A stretch of 64,000 nt of DNA from Psoroptes ovis (taxonomy: Eukaryota > Arthropoda > Arachnida > Sarcoptiformes > Psoroptidae): assembly GCA_002943765.1 (NCBI GenBank), contig PQWQ01000022.1, forward strand, positions 434,001 through 498,000, given 5' to 3'. The notes beneath the pieces were generated by a model. That model was not told the origin of the DNA, did not search any database, and saw nothing but the letters and a program-made list of their open reading frames with translations. The translations under genes and the position numbers were made by a program. Shown here piece after piece: positions 46,207-56,689 of the stretch; the first letter of the stretch is position 1; each line of letters starts with the position of its first letter.

Positions 46207-46281
46207 TCGTAAATGTTCATTCGTTCAATGAATGAATGAAATTATTGTTAATTATAATTATTATTATTTGTATTGTTATCA

Positions 46282-46362
46282 TTAGGTTGTCCGGAAAGTT
46301 TTTGCCGATTTTTTCAATGATTTTCTATGATATAATCGGCAAAAAACTTTTCGGACAACCTA
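46282..46362 (-). mobile_element. mariner-type MITE, type A
   Basis: Core ATTTTCTATGATATAATCGGC. Left end TTAGGTTGTCCGGAAAG, right end CTTTTCGGACAACCTAC. Confidence 0.93.
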
Positions 46363-46604
46363 CTATCTATCTATATTTGTTAGTAGTATCTATGTCTGTA
46401 TGTATTTTCAATGGTTTGATGCAAATATTTATTTTTTTCGCAAAAAATTCTTTTAATAATATGAATGAATAGATCAATGAATGAACTTTTGAAAAAACAA
46501 TAAAAACATTGCCACAATGAATCAAAGAATGAAATGAAACGATAATAAAAAATGTCAGATTTTTTTTACATTATTTCACCATTGAAAATTTGCTTGTGAA
46601 ATAT

Positions 46605-46684
46605 TTAGGCTGTCCGATAAGTTCTTGCCAATTTTCTCATAATTCCCAACAATATAATCGGCAAAAAACTTTTGGACAACCTAG
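46605..46684 (-). mobile_element. mariner-type MITE, type A
   Basis: The right arm has lost C and G (CTTTTGGACAACCTA). Core CCCAACAATATAATCGGC. Confidence 0.9.
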
Positions 46685-46810
46685 CATATACATCACTTAA
46701 ATGAAATTTCTTATATCTAAAGAAATATATCGAAAAAAGAAAGAAAGTGAGAAGAGTAAAACGTTCCAGTTAACCAATAATAATAATAAAGTAATAGGGT
46801 AACATAATAT

Positions 46811-46892
46811 TTAGATTGTCCGAAAAGTTTATTCGGCTTAATCCAATCGAGAGTTGTTCATAAAAATCGGCCAAAATTTTCCGGACAGCCTA
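46811..46892 (-). mobile_element. mariner-type MITE, type B
   Basis: Core TATTCGGCTTAATCCAATCG. Left end TTAGATTGTCCGAAAAG, right end TTTTCCGGACAGCCTA. Confidence 0.9.
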
Positions 46893-47211
46893 TCGTATTT
46901 GTATATTCTTCTAGGCCCCCTTAGGCCCCTGAATCTAAAAAAAAAATCAAAACAACTTTTTAAGAACCAGAAGAACAATAAAAAATTAATGTTTTTCCAT
47001 TCCTCTCTTGTTTTCACTCCATTCATTCATTCATTCAAACAATGTTTCCCATTGTTTTCCGCTGTTGTTAATGTTGGATGTTATTTATGTACTTTGATTT
47101 TCAGTACCATTGAAACCCTCGACAAAAAACAAAAAAAAAACATGGAAATTTATCTTTGAATAATCGTGTTGAATGTGAATAATATATTCACTATGTATGT
47201 GTGTTCATATA

Positions 47212-47292
47212 TTAGATTGTCCGAAAAGTTTTTGCCGATTTTCACAATAATTTTCTACGATATAATCGGTAAAAACTTTGCGGACAACCTAA
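47212..47292 (-). mobile_element. mariner-type MITE, type A
   Basis: Core TTTTCTACGATATAATCGG. Right end CTTTGCGGACAACCTAA. Confidence 0.93.
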
Positions 47293-47765
47293 TAGATTCG
47301 TTATTTTTGGGCCTCAATAAAATAAAGTAAAACTTTAGCCCTTACCAGCCATTTCTCATATATGATCATCATCTGATCATCATCACAACTATTACATATG
47401 TGTGCTTGTATTTTCACAATGTATTTCAATAGATTGTATGTATGGCTGCGAATATATCATGTATGTATGTATTTCCTATGAGTGTGTTTGTATGTTAGTA
47501 CTTTCTTCATTGGTACAAATGTTGAAATGAAAAATTATTGTTATCATTTAATGAATATAAATCGATTCCAATTTATTTCTATTTTTACAAAAAAAAATAT
47601 AATTTCATTTGTTTTATCATTCATACATAATGTTACAAAATATACCATATACCAATTTTATATCCATGTATATCTTTTGCATATTTCTAAATGTTTTTAT
47701 TTTAGGCCAAATTCAATCATTCATTCAATGTATATTTGCGTAATTCAAATGTGTGTGTGAATTTG

Positions 47766-47785
47766 ATGTGTGTGTGTGTGTGTGT
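47766..47785. repeat. (GT)n microsatellite
   Basis: Nine to ten consecutive GT units. Confidence 0.8.
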
Positions 47786-47855
47786 AATGCAATAATGGTG
47801 ATGATAATGTGAATAAAATTACATTTATTCCTTGATAATAATAATAATAATAATA

Positions 47856-47938
47856 TTAGATTGTCCGAAAAGTTCTTGCCGATTTTTTCTAATTATTTTC
47901 TATGATATAACCGGGTAAAAACTTTTCGGACAACCTAA
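47856..47938 (-). mobile_element. mariner-type MITE, type A
   Basis: Inserted at the end of an AAT microsatellite. Core TTTTCTATGATATAACCGGG. Confidence 0.93.
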
Positions 47939-48560
47939 TGAATATCTATTTTTTTTTGTACCCTTTGGCTTTGTTGGTTTCGAGAAAAATTCCTGGAAAG
48001 AAAAATTCCTCGAAAACAAAAAAACAAAAGATAAAAATGTTTTCTCCCCATTAATTCTCAGAATGTGTGTGTGAAAATGAATGTCATGCATGAACATATT
48101 GATACAACGAAAAATGTCATGCATTGAAAGATGATTAAAATTTTTGACAAACACTTTCGTATTGACAAGATTCATCAGCATTCCAGAAATCATCATCGTT
48201 AATGATGATGATTGATACACAAATCCAAATATTCAAAAAATGTCCGACCAAAAGAACTAATTAATCCCACCCCTACCAATCCCTAAAATTTTAATATATA
48301 AATTCAAACAAATCTGAAATAAAGAGGTTCATGATTGTTCATTATTGTTCATGTCAATTGAAATAAAATAATTGCTGCTAAAAAAATTATTATTTTTATA
48401 TGAATGAATTTCAATCAATTCTTTTTGCTCAATCAATGAATGAATGAATCAAATGAATGTGAATTGGATGAATGGTGTGAATGAATGAAATTCCATTAAA
48501 AATCGAAAATAGTAATTTTCAACTAAAACTAAACGATATATTAACGCGTTTCATTTTGTA

Positions 48561-48641
48561 TTAGATTGTCCGAAAAGTTTTTGCTGATTATATCATAGAA
48601 AAATGATTGAAAAATCGGCAAAAACTTTTCGGACAATTTGA
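48561..48641 (+). mobile_element. mariner-type MITE, type A
   Basis: Core GATTATATCATAGAAAAATG. The right end has drifted to GGACAATTTGA. Confidence 0.9.
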
Positions 48642-49460
48642 TATTAATTAAACAAAAAAAATTCGTGCATTCAATAATTCAACCCTACGATAATAATAAT
48701 AACAATGCCATATTATAGTATCTGAGTATAGAATCTCTGATTCAATCGAAAGTGTTTATGAACACCAAAAAAGAGTGCCAAAGGTGCCAGAATCAATTAT
48801 TTTTGGTGGTTCAATTTTCTGTGTTTTGTTTCATTGAATTGAATGGAATCAGAATTTCCCATTATCGAATCACATTTGAATTGAATTGTTGAAACATATT
48901 CGTTGATGATATTTGATCCAAATGAAATCCTCGAATGGTAGCCCCTGAAAATTCCAAAATTCCATTTCAGTGCATCAGACTGGTGGTCTGTATGTGAGTG
49001 TTGATTGGTGTTGATATGTGTGGCCCAATCACAATTGCAATTATTTCTGGTTTTTTTTTAATTATTTTCCTGTCAATTTCATCACTTTGATTATTTCAAC
49101 CAGCAAACAAAATGGAATTGATTCAAGAAAATTTCGAAATACAATGTCTCTCTGTGTGTCTGTGTACATTTATTAGTGTTGCAATAGTTGTTGTTAATTT
49201 GTGTATAAATAGCGATTTCAATGTTTTTTTCATTGACAATTGGGTAATATGTTTGATTGTCAATTATCGACAAAATATCCTTTTTAGACGCTCGATTCGA
49301 TTTTGGCCAGATTATTCTATATTTGATTACATGCCTCCGACCATTTCATTAAGTTCCGCTGCTTTGTCACTATATGCCCTTAGCCGTAAACATGGACATT
49401 TCCATGTAGACTACACCTTTGACCCCTTTATTTCTATGTTTACACTGTTTTTTTTTCGAG

Positions 49461-49560
49461 ACTAAAGAGTTGAAAGTTTAAAAGGTACAATGGCGCCCAG
49501 CGGGTCGAGCTGTGGCTACGATTTTTTCATGGTGCCCATCAGTCGCCTAAAGAGTGTAAA
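49461..49560. repeat. GC-rich patch related to 52.15-52.27 and 62.7-62.85 kb
   Basis: It opens with GACTAAAGAGTTGAAAGTTTA, near-identical to 52144-52170. It contains GGCGCCCAGCGGGTCGAGCT and GTCGAGCTGTGGCT, a version of GTCGAGCTGCTGGCT in the piggyBac-like MITE. No clean ends are visible; probably a decayed relative. Confidence 0.4.
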
Positions 49561-49701
49561 GGGTTATCGGGTTATAGAATTTCTACTATTTATTATCATT
49601 CGATAAATATATATGAATGAAATGTCGAATAATAAATCGACACCAGTCAAACAAACTGATAATAATTGATTACGATTCTTTTCAATTATCGCCCCCGCAA
49701 A

Positions 49702-49721
49702 CACACACACACACACACACA
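49702..49721. repeat. (CA)n microsatellite
   Basis: About ten AC/CA units. Confidence 0.8.
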
Positions 49722-49993
49722 ATCAATGTATATTAATGTGTATGTTTTGATTTGCAAATATTGAAAATGACAAGAATTGAAAATAAGAATTGTCATTTTC
49801 AATTTTGTCTGATTATTCTTTGGTCATTCATTCATTTGTTATCAAGTAATTCAGTGATAAATTGATTTTTTCTGGGTGCACAATGATTTCCTTTTGTCTT
49901 TGATTTTTTTTTTTTGGGGCAATTCAGGAAAGACATGATACTGAATTAATGAAATCTATGAATTCGATTCATTTGTTGTTACACCAAAAAGTA

Positions 49994-50076
49994 TTAGGTT
50001 GTCCATAAAGTTTTTGCCGTTTTTCGAATGAGAACAAAATTTAAAAAAAACGGCAAGAACTTTCCGGACAACCTAA
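49994..50076 (+). mobile_element. mariner-type MITE, type C
   Basis: Left end TTAGGTTGTCCATAAAG, right end CTTTCCGGACAACCTAA. Confidence 0.92.
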
Positions 50077-50552
50077 TATAATTTTCACTTTGTTTTTGGT
50101 GGATGGGCGTATTCGCTCAATCATTTACTGGCCATACATTCCTTGGTTTCCTGTAAAATTTTCGGAGATAATGAATTTTCAATGAATGGATTCTAGGGCT
50201 ATTCACACATGTGTTGATAATGGGCTAATAACGTGATGAAATCGATCCCGATTATTGTTTTTCATTTTGATTTAAATGATTCATTGTTTATTTTGGTGTT
50301 AATTTCATTGATTCGAAATTCGATGAAATTTGAGATTTGAGAAACAACACCAGAGATTATGATGATTCGATTATCATTTGTTGTTTATTAGTTTATGATA
50401 TTATGATAACTGGTTACCATAATAACCAAAGTAGTTAAAATAGTGATAAAATAAAATAACAAAAACAAATGACAATTATCACCTATTTTGAAATTGATTA
50501 GGTTCGTATATAATAATTGAAAACATTTTCCACATGTATTTACCATTATGTA

Positions 50553-50635
50553 TTAGGTTGTCCGAAAAGTTCATGCCACTCATTCACAATAGAATTGCTC
50601 AATGAAAATCGGCCAGAACTTTGCGGACAACCTAA
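50553..50635 (-). mobile_element. mariner-type MITE, type B
   Basis: Core CACTCATTCACAATAGAATTG. Left end TTAGGTTGTCCGAAAAG, right end CTTTGCGGACAACCTAA. Confidence 0.92.
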
Positions 50636-51060
50636 ATATTTATTCATGTATCTGGTATTTTCAAAGGTGGGGGGAGAGATTCAAAGGCATTTTGTCTACA
50701 AAAACATTGTCGTGTTTGTTTTGCTGTTTAAAAATTCCTGAAAAAATTCTTGAATGTGTTTACACTGCAAGAATTTTTCCAAAAATTGAAACACACGTAC
50801 ATTAAATACGCAAATACACAGGGTTATACGAGAATTGTTGATGATGTTGATGTTTGATTGAAAATTCCATGAAAATTAAATAAACATTTTCAAAACGTGT
50901 AGACATAATGATAAATGAATGTATTATAACAAACACCCGACGAACAACGTAAATATTATTATTTCATCGAGCAAATAATAAAAGCTAATTAAATGTAAAT
51001 TAAACTTTTTCATTTTGATTCAGTTTTTTTTTCTTCGTCGGTTGGTTGTTGTAAATATTT

Positions 51061-51143
51061 ATAGGTTGTCCGAAAAGTTCTGGCCAATTTTCTTACAGCA
51101 ACTCTATTGTGATTAAGTGGAATGAACTTTTCGGACAACCTAA
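51061..51143 (+). mobile_element. mariner-type MITE, type B
   Basis: Core AACTCTATTGTGATTAAGTGG. Ends are ATAGGTTGTCCGAAAAG and CTTTTCGGACAACCTAA. Confidence 0.93.
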
Positions 51144-51567
51144 TATTTTTTTTTACCCACATTTGACTTTGATAAATTTTCGACTCACGAATAAATAACT
51201 GTGAATATTCACCACCAGCAAATCATTAAAATCGTGTTGATTCGGTTTGGTGGTCCAATGAGAAGGCCAGCTTTGGCCCAAGTTCGGGCTTGATTCGTGA
51301 TCATCATTAAACTCCTTATTACCGTAGAATTATTGCATTGAATAATTTCAAAAATGATTTTTCTCCTTGCAAAAATATTAATACAAATCTAATTATGAAA
51401 ATTGAATGAATGAATGCAAATTTGTAACGTGAATTACTTGTAGAAACTTTGAATTTAATATTTTCTTTGGTTGTGCGGTTTGTGTCTCTCGTTAGTTAAA
51501 TGTTGTACTGTAATTGTGAATGGTACACTCTCTCATTGACAAATGATCATAATTTTCAATCATATAT

Positions 51568-51650
51568 TTAGGTTGTCCGAAAAGTTTTTGCCGATTTTTT
51601 AATCATTTTCTATACGAATATAACCGGCAAAAACTTATTGGACAACCTAA
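51568..51650 (-). mobile_element. mariner-type MITE, type A
   Basis: Core TTTTCTATACGAATATAACCGG. Right end CTTATTGGACAACCTAA. Confidence 0.93.
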
Positions 51651-52143
51651 TATAAATTATCGGTGGTTGATGATGATGATTCGGCCCTTAATTTGTCCGA
51701 TGAATTTTAATTTGATTCCGAAGAAATAATAATCAATTTTTTCCATGTTCTCATGTCCCATTCACATTTATCATAACCAATATAATTATTTTTGTTCCAT
51801 TACACAAAAACTCCAATGACAAATCGAATCATTGATTGCAAATTGTATGAAATTTTTTATTAAAAATTGATATTCAATGATCATAATGATAATATCAATC
51901 AATCAATTAATAATGATTCCATGATAATAATAATAATGATATCGATCAGAATCAATCAATTTTTGTGTGTTCTTCATCATTGATCATTTGTAATTTATTC
52001 GTTGCATGTGTTCAATTTGATATTTTGCGACAAATTCATTAGCGAAATACATGGCTGTCTCCTCGCCCGAAATCAACCAAGCACCAATATCTGGGCCCAT
52101 TCATACCTATCACATACGCATTCACCATAAATGTATTACCTTT

Positions 52144-52270
52144 GACTAAAAAAAAAGAGTTGAAAATTTATCATCTCTTTGCGCTCGATAGGCGCCTGAC
52201 CGGCACCACGATCTTCATTGTTTTTCAATGTAATGACATTAATATCGTCGAGTGTGCCTATAAAAGGTGC
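52144..52270. repeat. GC-rich patch sharing a 14-mer with the 62.7-kb MITE
   Basis: CTCGATAGGCGCCT at 52184-52197 recurs exactly at 62759-62772. The left part GACTAAA...GAGTTGAAAATTTA recurs at 49461. It is probably a decayed member of the piggyBac-like MITE family or a related element. Confidence 0.45.
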
Positions 52271-52843
52271 AAATTCTTTGAATGGAAAATGAATTTCAAT
52301 GAATGAGAGTCAATGAATGAATTCTTAATTTCATTATTAATTCAGCTGTGTGTGCATTTGTTCATTTGACGTTGTTTCATTATGATCATTTGTTATTGTC
52401 AAACCATTATGAACATGAACCAATCTTACTTAAATGTGTTTTATATGCTTTAAATGATCATAATAGAATTCTCGAAAAAACGAAAGATTCACAAATGATG
52501 TTTCATTTCATTTCATTTTTTTCGGCCGAATTTGAATAATTTGAATAATTATGCAAAGAAAAAAAAACGGGAATTAATTGAGTCAATTTCAATCATTGAA
52601 TCTCATTGAATAATTGTTTTCATTTCATTTTTTTTTTTTCAAAGAGATTCACAGAATATGTTTGTGTAAAATAATGTTTCTGTGAAACACAGAAATTCAT
52701 TGAAAACATATCGTTGTTGAATGATCATCATATTCGAAATGATTCACTGAGAATGAAATAAATGAAGAAATTCATTAAATTTGATTCGAAACTCTCTCTC
52801 TCTCTCATTAAATTCGATTATATTTCATTCGATTTAATGTGTA

Positions 52844-52926
52844 TTAGGTTGTCCGCAAAGTTCTTGCCGTTTTTTGAATATAAAAAAAAACATTGAAAAA
52901 CGGCAATAACTTACCGGACAACCTAA
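52844..52926 (+). mobile_element. mariner-type MITE, type C
   Basis: Left end TTAGGTTGTCCGCAAAG, right end CTTACCGGACAACCTAA; core TTTTTTGAATATAAAAAAAA. Confidence 0.92.
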
Positions 52927-53392
52927 TATTTTATTACATTGAAAATCAATGATTGAACACAAAAACAATCAAACGATATATAAAATGATTTCAATTTAAT
53001 TCTACACATATATAAATGGCAAACAACAAACAAACACAAACAAACAAATATACAAATGATAAATTAGGCAAATTTAAATTCATTAAATTCATTTTCCAAT
53101 GAAATGAAAAACAATCAAACAAATGAAATTTTGGGGACCATTCATAAATGATTGTGTGATATATGAATTGTTGTTCATCATCATCATCAAAACTAACTAA
53201 TGACAATGATGATGATAATGATTTTTCATTTTCCAAAAAATGAATCAGTTATTGATTTTTGTTTCCATGTTCCATGGTCTATAGTTTTGGGCCCATTCAT
53301 AAATGTTTGTTGATGTTTCAATTATATGATAACAAAAATGAATGGGAGAGGAGGAGGGTGAAGAGAGGGGGAAATTTGATTTGTTTTTCTGT

Positions 53393-53532
53393 AGGGCCTA
53401 GGCCTCTAGGTCCAGGCCATTTTGACACAATTTCCATTGCCATCGAGTGATGATTCGATACATTTTTTTGAATGGAAAATCATTCAATAAAATTTTGGCA
53501 AAATTATGCCTGGGTCTAGAGGCCTAGGCCCT
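53393..53532. mobile_element. inverted-repeat element with GC-rich ends
   Basis: A 140-bp unit whose ends AGGGCCTAGGCCTCTAGG and (complement of the right end) AGGGCCTAGGCCTCTAGA continue to pair for about 33 bp with few changes; the middle is AT-rich. No clear target duplication. It is unrelated to the mariner or piggyBac-like families. Confidence 0.65.
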
Positions 53533-53765
53533 TGCAAACAAACAGAAAGATAAGAAATCATCAAAATTATAACTAATCGATATGTCAAACAATAATAACG
53601 ATGATGATGTTGATGATGATGAAAACAATTGCCAAATAAAAAATATTGTTATTGTTTCGCTTGTCATATTGCTTAATACTCATAGATTTTCTATTAAAAA
53701 TCATCCATTTTTCAATTTTTTTGAAAATTGAAAACATTCGTGTTTTTGATGGCCGGCGCAAAATG

Positions 53766-53782
53766 CCCGAGACGATCTCGGG
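53766..53782. repeat. GC-rich hairpin
   Basis: CCCGAGA, CGA, TCTCGGG: a perfect 7-bp stem with a 3-base loop. A second small hairpin (CAAGCAAAAATTGCTTG) lies just downstream. Confidence 0.55.
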
Positions 53783-54986
53783 ACGAGCAGTATGCAAGCA
53801 AAAATTGCTTGACGTAAATATCCGTATGCAACCGGTAAAACGAAATTGAAATTTTGAAAATTTTACAAAATCGCAACATATGCGAAATTATGAATTCAGA
53901 TTTGTTCTGTGTGAATTTGTTTCGAAATAGTCTTCGATCTAATAGTTTCCCATAGATTTCTGAGATTTCTGACGCCGAATATGGGCCCGAAATAATTCCA
54001 AAATAATGAATCGATAACGATGATAATTATCGATTTTTTTTTTTGCTTCAGCCAAAATTGAATTCATGTATCATTTCATATGTGTATGAATCATTTTGTA
54101 GATTATAGTTTTTCAATGAAAACTAGATTCACATCTTGGTAAAGTTTCTTTATTTTTTCTGTGAAGACATTTTCCAATAGGGATTTTGACATGGACTGCA
54201 TTCGATTTTTTCGCTTTGGTGCAAGCAAATATCCTTGATTTTTTGAATCTTCACCAATTGTGATTAATTGATGTCTTTGTCATGAGCCAAAAATATAAAA
54301 ATTTTGCCGTCAAATCGAATGGCAAAACTTGAATGTCATTCTTTCAAGCTTTGCCAGTCGATGATTTATGCAAGTGATTTGAAATTCCACTGTTCTTGTC
54401 ACTAAGCTGCTGGAATCTGAATGGTTTCCCAGCGCCGCAGCTGTCTGATACGTAATGATAAAATTGACGTAGTACTACGTCGCAGGCTACTTGAAAGTAG
54501 TGATTTTGAAAACGTATTTTTCCGTCTGTGACAGTTGAAATGACAAAACGAATTTTGGCAATTTTCAATTGAAAATTATTGCAGAATTTGCAAAATTTCC
54601 GAAATTCACTTTGAATCAAAATTCAACTAACCATTGATCATTTTTGGCCAAAGTTTTTTGACAACGACAATATTTGGACATTTTGTGGAGGCCCTAAGTT
54701 CGGCATCGATTTGCCCAAACATTTCAAATCGAAGCAATCACCACACACGAATTCAATTTGCCGTGATTTATACCGTGATGATGATGATTTTGAGTTATTA
54801 AAATGAAAATAAATGGGCGTTACAAGGACTATAGTTTTTGGTTCGGTACGGCCGAAGTTTTTTTTGATTAAATATTCCTGTATCATTTTCTTTACATTTT
54901 TACAAAATTGAAATGATCACCAAACACACACACACAGGGTCCCCAAGTGATGATGGGCGACCCAAAGTTCTGGCTGTGTGAATTAT

Positions 54987-55036
54987 GAATTTCATTTTAT
55001 ACACCGGTAAATGTTTACCGGTATGAAATGAAATTC
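54987..55036. repeat. 50-bp palindrome
   Basis: CCGGTAAA TG TTTACCGG at the centre, extended by GAATTTCATTTTAT and ATGAAATGAAATTC with one mismatch and a two-base offset. It may be the whole of a very small inverted repeat. Confidence 0.6.
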
Positions 55037-55166
55037 TTCGAAAATATAAAACAATGAAAAAATTCCAAGAAAATTGAATTTTTGAAACTTTTTCTTTTTC
55101 TTTCTGGAAAATTTCCCTGATTCATTTCATTTTTGTAATTTTGAATTTTTGCATTTCATCAAAATA

Positions 55167-55247
55167 TTAGGTTGTCCGATAAGTTTTTGCCGATTTTTCA
55201 ATGATTTTCTACGGATATAATCGGCAAGAACTTATGGGACAACCCAA
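55167..55247 (-). mobile_element. mariner-type MITE, type A, unlike ends
   Basis: Left end TTAGGTTGTCCGATAAG, right end CTTATGGGACAACCCAA. Confidence 0.93.
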
Positions 55248-55633
55248 TACAACATTTTGTACTCCACAGTATTGCACCGCTGTGCAGTGAATCGACACTG
55301 ATGCCCGTGTTGTTGTAAGATGTTATTATAATAATCATCATTAATGTTATTGTTCTTGTTGTGTGTTATAATAATCATTAACATTAGCAGTAAAAGTAAA
55401 TTTAACACTTGATTAAACTCTGATGATATGATATGATGATGATGATATTCGTTATTAGATTCAATGAATGGTACACAATGAAAAATGTATTATTGGAAAT
55501 TCTTCATCGATGTGTATATGTTTTGAGAAAAATTAATTTTCGTGAAAACGAAAAAAAAAATGACTTATATTCTTCAATTAATAAAGAAGAAAGAAATAAT
55601 GTAAAACAATAGACTTTGAGATTCAATAATATA

Positions 55634-55713
55634 TTAGGTTGTCCGGAAAGTTTTTGCCGATTTTACAATAATTTTCTACCATATAATCGGCAAAAACTTT
55701 TCGAACAACCGAA
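55634..55713 (-). mobile_element. mariner-type MITE, type A
   Basis: Left end TTAGGTTGTCCGGAAAG, right end CTTTTCGAACAACCGAA. This is the last copy before the receptor gene. Confidence 0.92.
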
Positions 55714-56585
55714 ATATTAATGATAAACATTAATATTTATTTATTTGATGTTTCCTTTAAATTAATTTTGCATTTTGCCCGATTTACATGTATTAATATG
55801 TATTATAATCGTGTTATATTATTATTATTAATATTATAATTTTTTGTCAAAATACATTGTTTATATTTCAATAATACACAGCCATTATTCATGTGAATTT
55901 TATATATACGAAAGATTATCATCATCATCATCATCATCAAATATTCAATTATGTTTTCGGCAAAATCAATTTTAAAAGATTTATATTTTCCAATATATAT
56001 TTTTGAAACGCCGACCCAGAAATGATATTACATATGATTATCTTGAATTATTATTCGAATGTCATTTCATATTGTTTTACGGGCTATTTATTTTCAATTT
56101 TTGAAAATTTTCAAAATAATCAGAATTTTAATAATTCAAAGTGATTCCGTTTCTGAATGAACCAAGTTACATAAGAATGATGGAAAAGTTTATTTATTCT
56201 TTCCAACGAATTTTTCTGAAAATCAAAAATTCTGAATTTAAATTATTTAAAATTAAAATTTTAATTAAATTGGGCAACAATTCAACATGTCTCATAAATT
56301 TTTAAGGGCTATTCTTTTTCTTCTAATTTAATCCTTTTTGTCGCCATTTTCCGTATTAATCCTTGCTGTCGTCATTTGCGCTAATCTTTTCTGTCTAATA
56401 CTAATCTTAATCCCCTCGATACTTTTCTATATGTCTAATTTTATTTGTACAAAAAAAACCTTTATCAACCTACCTAGAAGAGGGTCAGGTATAAATATTG
56501 CACCGATTAGTCAATGTCTTGAATAACCATTGGAGAATAACTCTTTGTAATCATTGTCTTTCTGCTTTCATTTTCTTAATTTTAG

Positions 56586-56689
56586 AACCTTCATCCATGA
56601 ATAATTTGAACAAATTCAATAATTCAAAAAAATGAATGATTCACCAAATACTTCGCGCAACATTATTATCCATTTTGTTTGGATTATAA
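56586..56689 (+). promoter_or_regulatory. 5' leader of the octopamine receptor with two upstream ORFs
   Basis: A pyrimidine run ending TTCTTAATTTTAG at 56585 is a strong splice acceptor, so this leader is probably joined to a non-coding exon further upstream. It contains a 12-codon uORF (56597-56635) and a 28-codon uORF (56632-56718) that overlaps the proposed start at 56690 in another frame. If used, these would lower translation of the receptor. Confidence 0.45.

Larger units (their letters stand above)
28113..56585. other. 28-kb stretch without a recognisable gene
   Basis: Read on both strands, this holds 34 mariner-type MITEs, several other inverted-repeat elements (45614-45726, 46141-46206, 53393-53532), and GC-richer patches near 36.9, 40.2-40.4, 43.0-43.2, 49.3-49.6, 52.1-52.3, 53.8 and 54.4 kb. 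Clusters of GGAAATTTTCC-like words (32.6, 34.7, 36.5, 38.1-38.4 kb) and microsatellites are also present. Exon-like fragments at 39164-39307 and 40183-40380 are too weak to call as genes. Part of it may be 5' intron of the octopamine receptor gene, since a strong acceptor ends it at 56585. Confidence 0.55.

Noticed and set aside
49112..49465. 117-codon plus-strand frame as a membrane protein
   Set aside because: Hydrophobic residues follow from T-rich sequence, there is no family signature, and the frame runs into the GC-rich repeat patch.
54344..54886. Two minus-strand frames of 91 and 82 codons as a gene
   Set aside because: They share a frame but are separated by two stops, have no recognisable motif, and no splice pair bridges the stops.
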